Source: Actinomyces glycerinitolerans (GTDB lineage Bacteria > Actinomycetota > Actinomycetes > Actinomycetales > Actinomycetaceae). From it: 64,000 nucleotides of DNA. The stretch spans positions 186,001 to 250,000 of the forward strand of contig NZ_FQTT01000009.1 of assembly GCF_900098745.1 (NCBI RefSeq), in the 5' to 3' direction. Both the position numbers and the translations under genes were made by a program. Under the pieces are notes generated by a model. It was not told the origin of the DNA. It did not search any database and saw nothing but the letters and a program-made list of their open reading frames with translations. Numbering within the stretch: the first letter of the stretch is position 1; every line of letters starts with the position of its first letter. Shown here piece after piece: positions 54,459 to 63,494 of the stretch.

Positions 54459-56152
54459 AGACCGAGCTCCTCCAGGATGGGCAGTTCGGCGCGCACCGCC
54501 TGCCGGGCCTCCTCGGCGGTCGCCGAGCTGGTCGCGATACCGGCAAGCCGCTGGCACTCGGCCAGGTCCACCGACTTCAGCACGGCGTCGACGTCGGGCA
54601 GGGCGCGGGCGGTCATGGACAGGCTGGCCACGCCCAGGCCCACCAGCACCGTCGCCAGTGCCGGGTCGGCGGCGGCCTCACCGCACACGCCCACCGGGCG
54701 CCCGTGCGGGGCGGCGCCGTCGCAGGCCTCCTTGATCAGGCGCAGCACGGCCGGCTGCCAGGCGGTGGAGAGGTCCGCCAGTGAGGACAGCAGCCGGTCG
54801 GCGGCCATCACGTACTGGGTCAGATCGTTGGTGCCGATGGAGGCGAAGTCGGCGTACTCGAACATCTTGTCCGCCATGATCGCCGCCGACGGCACCTCGA
54901 TCATCATGCCGGCCGTCTGCAGGCCGTAGGAGCGGGCCTTCTCGGTGAAGGCCTTGGCCTCCTCCGCCGTGGAGATCATGGGGGCCATCACCCAAACCTT
55001 GGCGTTGGTCTCGGCCTCGGCCTTGGCCAGGGCCTCCAGCTGATGGTCAAGAACCTCCGGGTCGCGGCGGGTGGTGCGGTAGGCGCGCACGCCCAGGGCC
55101 GGGTTGGCCTCGGTGGCGTCGGTGAGGAAGGGCAGTGGCTTGTCGGCGCCGGCGTCCAGCGTGCGCACCACCACCTTCTTGCCGGGGAAGGCCGCCAGGA
55201 CCGCCTTGTAAGCCTCGACCTGGTCGTCGACGCTGGGCTCCTCGGGCTGGTCCAGGAAGCAGAACTCGGTGCGGAACAGGCCCACGCCCATGGCGTTGGC
55301 CTCTGCGGCCGAGCGGGCGGCGGCGCCGTCGCCCACGTTGGCGAGCAGCTGCACCTCGTGGCCGTCCTTGGTGGCGCCGTCCCCGTTGAATACGCGCACG
55401 CGGCTGGCCAGCTCGCGGGCGCGCCGCAGCTGATCCTCGCTGGGGTCGACGACGATGGTGCCCTTGGTACCGTCCACCAGGACGATGTCACCGTCGGACA
55501 GCTGGTCGGTGACGGCGGAGCCGGTGCCGACGATAGCGGGGATGCCCAGGGCGCGGGCGAGGATCGCGGTGTGGGAGGTCGGGCCGCCCTCGGAGGTCAC
55601 GAAGGCGACGACCTTCTCCGGGTCCAGCAGGGCCGTGTCGGCGGGGGCGAGGTCCTCGGCTACGAGCACGAAGGGCTCGGGCAGGCGGGGAATGCCGGGC
55701 ATGGGGGAGTCGGTCAGCACTGCGACGATGCGGTCGCGCACGTCCTGAACGTCGCGCGTGCGCTCGGCCATGTAGCCGCCGAGCGACTCCAACATGGAGG
55801 CGAGCGTCCCCGCCGCTTCCCACACGGCCCGCTCGGGCACCAGGCGGCGCTCGCGGATCATGGCTTGCGCCGAGGAAGTCAGGGTCGGGTCGGCGGCCAT
55901 CTGTGCGGTGGTCTCCAGCAGGGTGCGGCCGTCGCCCTTGGCCTCGGCGGCGGACAGCTCGAGGCCCTTCTTCACGGTCTGTGCGGCCGCGGCAACGCGG
56001 TCGCACTCCTTCTCGGTGTCACGGCTCGGATCCAACGTGGCGATCTCGGGTTCGGAAATGCCGGGGGCCATGCGGGCGACGGGGCCGGCGATGAGCCCGG
56101 GGCTCACGCCAATACCGGCTAGAGAGTTGGGGTTTGCGGCGGACGGGGCCAT
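54455..56152 (-). CDS. ptsI: phosphotransferase system enzyme I
   Basis: 565 residues from ATG 56152, with GAGGAG six bases upstream. The phosphorylated His is His194 in GGPTSHTAILAR; the PEP-binding TIM barrel carries GLFRTEFCFLD, RTLDAGADKPLPF, GMMIEVPSAA and DLTQYVMAADR. It moves phosphate from PEP to HPr at the start of all PTS sugar uptake. HPr is not in the window. Divergent from an EIIB-domain gene. Confidence 0.95.
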   Translation of the reverse strand: MAPSAANPNSLAGIGVSPGLIAGPVARMAPGISEPEIATLDPSRDTEKECDRVAAAAQTVKKGLELSAAEAKGDGRTLLETTAQMAADPTLTSSAQAMIRERRLVPERAVWEAAGTLASMLESLGGYMAERTRDVQDVRDRIVAVLTDSPMPGIPRLPEPFVLVAEDLAPADTALLDPEKVVAFVTSEGGPTSHTAILARALGIPAIVGTGSAVTDQLSDGDIVLVDGTKGTIVVDPSEDQLRRARELASRVRVFNGDGATKDGHEVQLLANVGDGAAARSAAEANAMGVGLFRTEFCFLDQPEEPSVDDQVEAYKAVLAAFPGKKVVVRTLDAGADKPLPFLTDATEANPALGVRAYRTTRRDPEVLDHQLEALAKAEAETNAKVWVMAPMISTAEEAKAFTEKARSYGLQTAGMMIEVPSAAIMADKMFEYADFASIGTNDLTQYVMAADRLLSSLADLSTAWQPAVLRLIKEACDGAAPHGRPVGVCGEAAADPALATVLVGLGVASLSMTARALPDVDAVLKSVDLAECQRLAGIATSSATAEEARQAVRAELPILEELGL

Positions 56153-56338
56153 GCGGTTCTCCTCAACGGCGATGGAGATGAGTGTCACGGCTCATTGTGC
56201 ACCGACTTGGGCGCTTGGGGAACGATTTTGCCATCGGATGAATGACGATTGACAGATAAGCGGCCCGCGGACCCGTCCCCTGAGCGCCCCGAACTGCGAT
56301 AAAGTGACGGCGAGCACGAGGAACCCCGAGGAGCACGC

Positions 56339-56569
56339 ATGAGTACTGCAGCTGAGATCGTCGCCGGCCTGGGTGGGCGCGAGAACATTTCCGACTTGGA
56401 GCCCTGCATCACCCGTCTGCGGGTGGAGGTAGTCGACCAGGACAAGGTCGACGAGGAGGCCCTGCGCGCCACCGGCGCCTTCGGCGTGGTCCGCTCCGGC
56501 CGCGTGGTGCAGGTGGTTGTCGGCCCGACCGCGGACACCCTCGCACAGGAGATCGCCGAACTCGACTGA
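56339..56569 (+). CDS. PTS EIIB domain protein, glucose/N-acetylglucosamine type
   Basis: 76 residues, a free-standing PTS EIIB domain. The phosphocysteine is Cys23 in LEPCITRLRVEV, followed by the GVVRSGRVVQVVVGPTAD end of the domain. It receives phosphate from EIIA and passes it to the sugar held by EIIC. It is divergent from ptsI; the matching EIIA is at 59056 and the nearby EIIC is a pseudogene, so it either serves another EIIC or has lost its partner. Confidence 0.9.
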   Translation: MSTAAEIVAGLGGRENISDLEPCITRLRVEVVDQDKVDEEALRATGAFGVVRSGRVVQVVVGPTADTLAQEIAELD

Positions 56570-56576
56570 TTCGGCC

Positions 56577-56609
56577 GGTCGGCCGCCGCTTCCTTCCCGG
56601 CGGCCGACC
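56577..56609 (+). terminator. terminator after the EIIB gene
   Basis: Perfect 11-bp stem GGTCGGCCGCC with complement, 11-base loop, eight bases after the stop codon. Confidence 0.7.
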
Positions 56610-56881
56610 CGCTCGGCCGCCGCATTGGGCCGCCGGGACCCGCCCAGCGTCAGCGGTGGGTGGGGATGAGAAGGAGCCCGGCCCGCCGTCGTCGGCGTGG
56701 GCGACTGGCGTTGGCACGGATCGTGTGAAACGCTTGCTGCAAGAGATGTTCTCGTCTGCCGTGCCGACCGCGCGGTCGCATCGGTGCAGCCGGCGGATCA
56801 TCCCTTGAAATCACCTTCCCGCGCCCCATGCAACCGGGGACGCCCTCGCGCGCACGCGCGACCGAGCACGAGGCAACCGCC
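56610..56881. other. malQ upstream region
   Basis: About 270 bp without a gene. It contains GTGTGAAACG, then the palindrome CTTGC-T-GCAAG (56733-56743). Repeats of CTTGCAG type are known in actinobacterial maltose promoters, so this may be a regulator site for malQ. Confidence 0.4.
56733..56743. promoter_or_regulatory. candidate maltose-regulator (LacI-type) operator
   Basis: An 11-bp perfect palindrome CTTGC-T-GCAAG about 140 bp before the malQ start. It resembles the CTTGCAG repeats of streptomycete mal/amylase promoters. No regulator gene is adjacent. Confidence 0.35.
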
Positions 56882-59038
56882 ATGACCGACTCCAACGCCG
56901 CATCCGACATCCCCGACGAGCGCCTGAAGCAGCTTGCCGAGGCCCACGGGGTCTCCACCGAGTACTGGGACTACCACGGCAACCTCGCCGCGCCTTCCCG
57001 CACCACGCTGGTCGCCGTCCTGGGCGCCCTGGGCGTCAAGGCGAGTGACCCGCAGGAGGTCGAGGAGTCCCTGCGTGAGGTCGACATCGCCCCCTGGCGG
57101 CGCACCCTTCCCCCCACCGTGGTGGTGCGGGTCGGCACGCAGTCGACCATCCCCGTACACCTGCCCGACGGCGCTCACGTCCGGGTGCACATCAAGCTGG
57201 AGGAGGGCGACACCCTGCAGCTGCTGCAGGCCGACGACTGGACCGCCCCCCGCGAGGTCGACGGCGTGCTCACTGGCCAGGCCTCCTTCGTCATCCCCGA
57301 CGATCTGCCGCTGGGCTGGCACACGATCATCGCCGACGTCGACGCCGGTCCGGACGGCGGCAGCTCCTCGGCGAGCGCCGCGCTGGCCGTCACCCCCGAC
57401 CACCTCGACCTGCCCTCCTCCTTGGGAGGCCGCGGCTGGGGCGTCATGGCCCAGCTGTACTCCATACGCTCCCACGGCTCCTGGGGCATCGGCGACGCCG
57501 ATGATCTCACCGAGCTGGTCGGCTTCCTGGGTGACGAGGGCGCCGACTTCCTGCTCATCAACCCGATGCACGCCGCCGAGCCCGTCGGCGAGATGACGCC
57601 CTCGCCCTATCTGCCGGTCACCCGCCGCTTCGTCAACCCCATCTACATCCGTCCCGAGAACATCCTGGAGGTCTCGCGCCTGTCCGGGCCGCGCCGCTCC
57701 CTGGTGCAGTGGGCGCATGAGGAGGTGGCCGAGGCCAACCTCAGCGCCGACGCCATCGACCGTGACACCGCCTGGAAGGCCAAGCGTGAGGCCCTGGAGG
57801 TCATCTTCGCCGCCGGCCGCTCCCGCTCCCGTCAGCGCGACTTCGAGCGCTTCCGCGACGCCCAGGGCGTGGGGCTGGAGCGCTTCGCCCTGTGGTGCGC
57901 GCTGATGGAGAAGTACGGCAGCTTCGCGGACTGGCCCGACAACCTCAAGGACGCCTCCAGCGCCTTCGTTGCGAACGAGGCCCGCACGCTGGCGGACCGC
58001 ATCGACTTCTACGCCTGGTTGCAGTGGATCGTCGATGAGCAGCTGGGGCGGGCCCAGGCCCAGGCCAAGGCCTCCGGTATGAGCCTGGGGCTGATGGACG
58101 ACCTTGCTGTCGGCGTGCACCCGCAGGGTGCGGACGTGTGGGCCGAGCCGGACGCCTTCGCCTCCGGCGTCGGGGTTGGCGCCCCGCCGGACATGTACAA
58201 CCAGCTGGGCCAGAACTGGTCCCAGCCGCCGTGGGACCCCAACCGGTTGGCGGAGACGGCCTATGCCCCGCTGCGGGAGATGGTCGGCACGGTGCTGCGG
58301 CACGCGGGGGCACTGCGCATCGACCACGTGATCGGCCTGTTCCGCCTGTGGTGGATTCCCGACGGCCTGCGCGCCGATCAGGGCGCTTACGTGCGCTATG
58401 ACCACGAGGCGATGATCGGCGTCGTCCTGTTGGAGGCGCACCGTGCCGGCGCCGTCATCATTGGCGAGGACCTGGGCACCGTGGAGCCGTGGGTCCGCGA
58501 GTACCTGGCCAGCCGCGGCGTGCTGGGTACCTCCGTGCTCTGGTTCGAGAAGGACGAGGACGACTGGCCGCTGGAGCCGGGCGCCTATCGGCACCTGGCC
58601 CTGTCCACCGTGAACACTCACGACCTGCCGCCCACCGCCGGCTATCTGGCCGACGAGCACGTGGCGCTGCGCGAGCGGCTCGGGCTGCTCACCGAGCCCG
58701 TCGAGCAGGTGCGCACCGAGGCCCGCATCGAGCGCGAGCGCATGCTGACGCGCCTGCGCGAGCACAACCTGCTGGCGGACAATCCCTCCGAGCGTGAGAC
58801 CGTGGAGGCGCTGTACCGCTATGTGGTGCGCACCCCCTCGGCGCTGGTCGGCGTGTCACTGGTAGACGGTGTCGGCGAGCGCCGCGCCCAGAACCAGCCC
58901 GGCACCGACAAGGAGTACCCGAACTGGAAGATGCCGCTGGCGGACGGGTCGGGTGAAGTGGTGCTGATGGAGGACCTGCCGGAAAACGTGCGCCTGGCCA
59001 GCCTGCTGGGGGCCGTGCGCAACGAGTTCAATCGCTGA
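56882..59038 (+). CDS. malQ: 4-alpha-glucanotransferase (amylomaltase)
   Basis: 718 residues from ATG 56882. An N-terminal extension of about 160 residues, usual in actinobacteria, precedes the GH77 barrel: YSIRSHGSWGIGDADDLTELV, ALRIDHVIGLFRLWWIP (nucleophile Asp), VIIGEDLGTVEPWVREYL (acid/base Glu), and VNTHDLPPTAGYL (third acid). It transfers maltosyl units and makes longer dextrins during maltose and glycogen use. Flanked by PTS genes on both sides. Confidence 0.95.
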   Translation: MTDSNAASDIPDERLKQLAEAHGVSTEYWDYHGNLAAPSRTTLVAVLGALGVKASDPQEVEESLREVDIAPWRRTLPPTVVVRVGTQSTIPVHLPDGAHVRVHIKLEEGDTLQLLQADDWTAPREVDGVLTGQASFVIPDDLPLGWHTIIADVDAGPDGGSSSASAALAVTPDHLDLPSSLGGRGWGVMAQLYSIRSHGSWGIGDADDLTELVGFLGDEGADFLLINPMHAAEPVGEMTPSPYLPVTRRFVNPIYIRPENILEVSRLSGPRRSLVQWAHEEVAEANLSADAIDRDTAWKAKREALEVIFAAGRSRSRQRDFERFRDAQGVGLERFALWCALMEKYGSFADWPDNLKDASSAFVANEARTLADRIDFYAWLQWIVDEQLGRAQAQAKASGMSLGLMDDLAVGVHPQGADVWAEPDAFASGVGVGAPPDMYNQLGQNWSQPPWDPNRLAETAYAPLREMVGTVLRHAGALRIDHVIGLFRLWWIPDGLRADQGAYVRYDHEAMIGVVLLEAHRAGAVIIGEDLGTVEPWVREYLASRGVLGTSVLWFEKDEDDWPLEPGAYRHLALSTVNTHDLPPTAGYLADEHVALRERLGLLTEPVEQVRTEARIERERMLTRLREHNLLADNPSERETVEALYRYVVRTPSALVGVSLVDGVGERRAQNQPGTDKEYPNWKMPLADGSGEVVLMEDLPENVRLASLLGAVRNEFNR

Positions 59039-59055
59039 GGGCGGGTGGCTGCCGG

Positions 59056-59604
59056 TCAGATCCAGGTGAACAGGGGCGCGCCGGCCTCCACGTGTCCGCC
59101 CGCGGCACCGGTGGTGACCTGCGCGCCCTCGGCCTGGAGGGCGATGACCGGCACGATCGGGTTGCGGCCACCGGCCTCGACGGCGGCCGGGCACCAGGTG
59201 ACCACGGGGTCGCCGACGGCGACGGCGTCGCCCTCGGCGACGTGCAGCGTGAAGCCGGCGCCTTCGAGTTGAACCGTGTCCAGCCCCAGGTGCACCAGGA
59301 CACTGCGTCCCGCAGTGCCGGTCACGATGAAGGCGTGGGGGTGAATCTTGGCGACCGTCCCGGCGACGGGGGCGACCGCGCTGACCTCGCCTCCGCCCGC
59401 GCGGTCGGGGTCGATCGCCGCTCCTGGGCCGAGCATGCCGGTGGCGAAGACCGGGTCGGGAACATCGCCGACGGCGATCACGCGCCCGGCCAGGGGCGAG
59501 CGGACGACGGCGCTCTCCGCGTCCTCGGCGCCGGCGGCGAAGGTGCCTGCCGCATCCCCGTCCGATCCGGTCGGGATGCCAACGCCGCTCGATGCCTGAA
59601 ACAT
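59056..59604 (-). CDS. PTS EIIA domain protein, glucose type (Crr-like)
   Basis: 182 residues. The EIIA-Glc fold is clear: VVRSPLAGRVIAVGDVPDPVFATGMLGPGAAI, then His90 in KIHPHAFIVT and phospho-His105 in SVLVHLGLDTV. ATG 59604 has AAGGAGG six bases upstream. The first 30 residues are a linker-like extension. It is convergent with malQ and divergent from the broken EIIC gene; besides passing phosphate it may have regulatory roles. Confidence 0.92.
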   Translation of the reverse strand: MFQASSGVGIPTGSDGDAAGTFAAGAEDAESAVVRSPLAGRVIAVGDVPDPVFATGMLGPGAAIDPDRAGGGEVSAVAPVAGTVAKIHPHAFIVTGTAGRSVLVHLGLDTVQLEGAGFTLHVAEGDAVAVGDPVVTWCPAAVEAGGRNPIVPVIALQAEGAQVTTGAAGGHVEAGAPLFTWI

Positions 59605-59799
59605 GTGTGTCCTCCTTGGTTCGCCGCATGTCTGCCGTGACGGTGCGGGTCGGTCGACGGCATGCATATGGCGCCATCACCCAGTCGGCCGGAAGTGACC
59701 GGCGCTCCCGGCCATGGTAGCGGCAGGGTCACCCGCCCCGTCCTTGACAATCAGCGGCGCAGGGCTTGCACTGGAAGCGCCGGTTCGAACGCGTTCAAG

Positions 59800-60493
59800 G
59801 ACGAGCCTCAATCTGGCCCTGATTTTCGCGGTCGGCGTGGCCATCGGCTTCGCGAGGAAGTCGGACGGCTCCACCGCCATTGCGGGCCTGTTCGGCTACC
59901 TGGTGCTCCAGGGCGTGTTCGGCGCACTGGCACCCTACTGGGGTGCGGGCGGCGAGACGCCGGCGGAGAACACCATTAACTACGGCGTGCTCGGCGGCAT
60001 TGTCATCGGCATCGTGGCGGCGAGGCTGTGGCAGCGGTACTACCGCATCAAATTGCCCGACTGGCTTGCCTTCTTCGGCGGTCGCCGCTTCGTCCCGATC
60101 ATCACCTCGGTGGCGGCGATCGGCGTCGCCCTGGTCATGGGGCCCTGTATCCCGCCTTCAACTGGCTCATCAACGAGCAACTGGGCGGCTGGCTGATGAC
60201 GGCCGGCACGGAGGGAGGTGTTGCTGCGGCCCTGGCGATTTGGCGCAGCGCCCTGCCCGCCAAGCGCAAGGCCACCGGTGCGCTGATGATCTCCGTGGCC
60301 CTGACCGCCTTTGTCACCGGCATCACCAAGCTGCTGGAGTACGCCTTCGCCTATGTCGCCTTCCCGCTGTACGCGGTCCACGCCGTGCTCACCGGTATTC
60401 AAGACCCCCGGCCGCGAGGCGGACGACGCCGACGCCTTTGCGGCCGCCCAGGACGCCGCGGCGAAGAGCTCCGGTAAGTCCGCGGCCCATTGA
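59800..60493 (+). pseudogene. PTS EIIC (glucose/N-acetylglucosamine type), degraded
   Basis: Fragments of a PTS EIIC are readable in changing frames: LNLALIFAVGVAIGFARKSD to ITSVAAIGVALVMG in one frame, a frameshift near 60140, then YPAFNWLINEQLGGWLMTAG, an internal deletion, AAALAIWRSALPAKRKATGA to YVAFPLYAVHAVLTG, and finally the C-terminal tail back in the first frame ending at 60493. The N-terminal helices and the central sugar-binding region are missing. It cannot make a transporter. Confidence 0.85.
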
Positions 60494-60552
60494 CCGGTGC
60501 GCGTCGCAGCCCACGTGTTTCGGGCAATCCGCTCCCCAGAGCCGCAGAGGGT

Positions 60553-60594
60553 CCGAGGGCGTGGAACCCGAGTCTCCGGGTTCCACGCCCTCGG
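60553..60594. terminator. terminator downstream of pepN and the EIIC pseudogene
   Basis: Perfect 18-bp stem CCGAGGGCGTGGAACCCG with complement and a six-base loop, 28 bp after the pepN stop on the minus strand. It can act in both directions. Confidence 0.85.
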
Positions 60595-60621
60595 CGGCAC
60601 GCGCAATTGGGCCGGTGAGTA

Positions 60622-63213
60622 TCAGCCCTCGGCGGGGCGGGCGCAGGCCTGCACGCTCATCACGCGGCGCGTGTCGTCCAGGTTCTCGCTGACGATGCGG
60701 CGGAAGGCCGCGGGCGCATCCGCGTGGGCGGCCAGCCAGCTCTCCAGCGCCGCGGCCGGGGCGACGTCGGGCAGTCCCACGGTGGCGGACGACCACAGGC
60801 GCTCCAGCAGGTTCTCGGCCATGTGGAAGGTGCGCGAGTTCCAGATGCCGTCGGCCTCCTTGACGTACTCGGAGACGTAGGGGGCCAGCAGCTCGGGGTT
60901 GCGCTCCACCATGTTGAAGCCGGCGAGCATCTTCACCTGCGTTTCATTGGGCAGGCCGGCGTTGTCCACCAGCTCGCGCCAGGCGGCGGCCTTTGCCTCC
61001 GCGGTGGGGACGGCGGCGCGTGCTTGGGCGGCGCGCTCGCGGCCCGTGGTGGTGCGGTCGCGCGCCTCCTCCGCGGCGATCTCCGCCTCGCCACACCGGC
61101 CGGCGGCGACCAGCCCCACCCGCAGCTCCCAGCGCAGGTCCTGATCCACAACCAGGCCCGGCAGGGTGGCGGATCCGTCCAGCCAGGCGGCGACGACGTC
61201 GAGCTGGGGGGTGGTGACGGCGTGGGCGGCGACGGCGCGCACCAGCTGCAGCTGGGTGTCGCTGCCAGCCTCGGCCGCGCGCGCCAGGTCCAGCAGCGTG
61301 TCGGTAGTCGATACGGCCGCATCCCGACGTGTGGCCGGGGGCAGATAGGCCGACAGGCAGGTCGCCACCCGCGCCAGCAGCCCCTGCACCACGCTCGAGT
61401 GCGTCTCGGTGCGCAGCGCGCGCAGTGCAGCAGCCAGGAAGTCCGCGGCCGGCAGCTCGCCGTCGCGCACCATGTCCCAGGCGCTGGCCACCAGCACCGA
61501 ACGCGGCAGTGAGGCGGTGAAGGCGTCCACGTGCGCCAGCCCGGTGGCGAGCGAGGCGGCGTCCAGACGCACCTTGGCGTAGGTGAGATCGTCGTCGTTC
61601 AGCAGCAGGACGTCGGGGCGGACGGTGCCGACCAGCTCGGGCACCTCGGTGCGCGCGCCGGCGACATCGAGCTCAATGCGGCCGGTGCGCTCAAGGGTGG
61701 CCGGGGCCTGGGCGCCGAGCGCATAGGCGCCCAGCACCACCCGGTGGGGGCGCAGCGACGCCGGGGAGGCCGCCGGGATCTCCTGCACGATCCCCGCGGA
61801 GGTGATCACGCCGTCGGCGTTCGTGTCCAGCTCCAGGCGCAGCGTGGTCACACCCGCCTCCTGCAGCCACACGCGGGTCCAGGCGGACAGGTCGCGGCCG
61901 GAGACCCGCTCCAGCTCACCGAGCAGGTCGGCCAGGGTGGCGTTGGCGTAGGCGTGGGCCGCCAGGTAGTTCTTGATGCCGGCGAAGAAGGACTCGCGTC
62001 CCACATAGGCCACCAGCGCGGACAGCACGGAGGCGCCCTTGGCGTAGGTGATGCCGTCGAAGTTGACCTCCACATCGTGCAGGTCGTTGATGTCCGCGGC
62101 GATCGGGTGGGTGGAGGAGAGCTGGTCCTGGTTGTAGGCCCAGTTCTTCTCAAGCACCTGGAAGGTGGTCCAGGCGTCGGTCCAGCGGGTGGTCTCGGCA
62201 ACGGCGAGCGTGGAGCAGTACTCGGCGAAGGACTCGTTCAGCCACAGGTCGTCCCACCACTTCATGGTGACCAGGTCCCCGAACCACATGTGTGCCAGCT
62301 CGTGGAGGATGGTCTCGGCGCGGCGCTCGACGCGTGCCTGCACCGGCCGGGAACGGAAGATGTAGTCGTCGCGGTGGGTGACGATGCCGGCGTTCTCCAT
62401 GGCCCCGGCGTTGAACTCGGGCACGAAGGCCTGGTCGTACTTGGTGAAGGCGTACGGGGTGCCGAACAGCTCTTCGTAGTAGGCGAAGCCGTTCTTGGTG
62501 ATCGACAGGATCTCCTCGGCGTCCATGAACTCCGCCAGGCTCTTGCGGCAGTACACGCCCAGGGGGACGGTGCGGCCATCGGCGGCCGTGTAGACGTCGG
62601 TGGCCCCGACATAGGGGCCGGCCACGATCGCCGTGATGTAGGAGCTGATGCGCTCGCAGGGCTCAAAGGCGAAGGTGTGCGTGCCTGCGGCGGCCGGCGT
62701 GGGCGCGGGGGTGGGGGAGTTGGACAACACCGTCCAGCCCTCGGGCACGGTGACGGTGAAGCGGAAGGTGGCCTTCAGGTCGGGCTGCTCGAACACGGTG
62801 TACATGCGACGGGCGTCGGGCACCTCGAACTGCGTGTACAGGTAGGTCTCGCCGTCGGCCGGGTCGGTGAAGCGGTGCAGGCCCTCGCCGGTGTGCATGT
62901 AGGCGCAGTCGGCAACCACGGTCAGCTCATTGTCCGCGCGCAGGTCCGCCAGCGCGATGCGGGAGTCAGCGAACACCCGCTCCGGGTCCAGGGCGGTGCC
63001 GTTGAGCGTCACTGCGTGGACGGCCGGGGCGATCAGGTCGATGAAGGTGGAGGCCCCCGGGGTGGCGGTGAAGCGGACCGTCGTGGTGGAGCGGAAGGTG
63101 GCGTTGGCGGGATCCGCGGCGCCGGACAGATCCAGGACGACGTCGTAGCTGTCGGTGGAGACGACGGCGGCGCGTGCCGCCGCCTCCTCGCGGGTGAGGT
63201 TCTGACCGGGCAC
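60622..63213 (-). CDS. pepN: aminopeptidase N (M1 family)
   Basis: 863 residues from GTG 63213, with AAGGAG before it. The exopeptidase motif GAMENAG and the zinc motif HELAH (residues 304-308) with the third ligand in NESFAEY are intact. The C-terminal ERAP1-like helical domain is complete. Cytoplasmic zinc aminopeptidase with broad specificity that recycles peptides. Monocistronic. Confidence 0.95.
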   Translation of the reverse strand: MPGQNLTREEAAARAAVVSTDSYDVVLDLSGAADPANATFRSTTTVRFTATPGASTFIDLIAPAVHAVTLNGTALDPERVFADSRIALADLRADNELTVVADCAYMHTGEGLHRFTDPADGETYLYTQFEVPDARRMYTVFEQPDLKATFRFTVTVPEGWTVLSNSPTPAPTPAAAGTHTFAFEPCERISSYITAIVAGPYVGATDVYTAADGRTVPLGVYCRKSLAEFMDAEEILSITKNGFAYYEELFGTPYAFTKYDQAFVPEFNAGAMENAGIVTHRDDYIFRSRPVQARVERRAETILHELAHMWFGDLVTMKWWDDLWLNESFAEYCSTLAVAETTRWTDAWTTFQVLEKNWAYNQDQLSSTHPIAADINDLHDVEVNFDGITYAKGASVLSALVAYVGRESFFAGIKNYLAAHAYANATLADLLGELERVSGRDLSAWTRVWLQEAGVTTLRLELDTNADGVITSAGIVQEIPAASPASLRPHRVVLGAYALGAQAPATLERTGRIELDVAGARTEVPELVGTVRPDVLLLNDDDLTYAKVRLDAASLATGLAHVDAFTASLPRSVLVASAWDMVRDGELPAADFLAAALRALRTETHSSVVQGLLARVATCLSAYLPPATRRDAAVSTTDTLLDLARAAEAGSDTQLQLVRAVAAHAVTTPQLDVVAAWLDGSATLPGLVVDQDLRWELRVGLVAAGRCGEAEIAAEEARDRTTTGRERAAQARAAVPTAEAKAAAWRELVDNAGLPNETQVKMLAGFNMVERNPELLAPYVSEYVKEADGIWNSRTFHMAENLLERLWSSATVGLPDVAPAAALESWLAAHADAPAAFRRIVSENLDDTRRVMSVQACARPAEG

Positions 63214-63417
63214 AAAAGCTCCTTCAGTCGTAGTGGCAGATGCTCTGGGAACCGCGGTGTGGGCCGCGACGCCCCGGGCGATTGTCCCACCGCGCGCCGG
63301 GGGCCAGAAATCGTGGCAGGCGTCGTGGGCCTGAGCCGCGCTCAAGCCGACCAGAGCGATCGGTGTGATCGAATCTGGCGGGCAAAAAGATCGAAAATTG
63401 CGTCTTGCGCGAACTAG

Positions 63418-63434
63418 ATGATCGATGCGATCAT
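63418..63434. promoter_or_regulatory. palindromic operator candidate upstream of the binding-protein gene
   Basis: ATGATCG-ATG-CGATCAT is a perfect 17-bp palindrome 61 bp before the start codon of the sugar-binding lipoprotein. Position and form suit a LacI- or GntR-type repressor site. Confidence 0.5.
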
Positions 63435-63494
63435 TTACGTACCCGCGCAGACCGCATCGGAGCGGAGCGCCTTCAATGAGGAAGTTGTGGTGAC

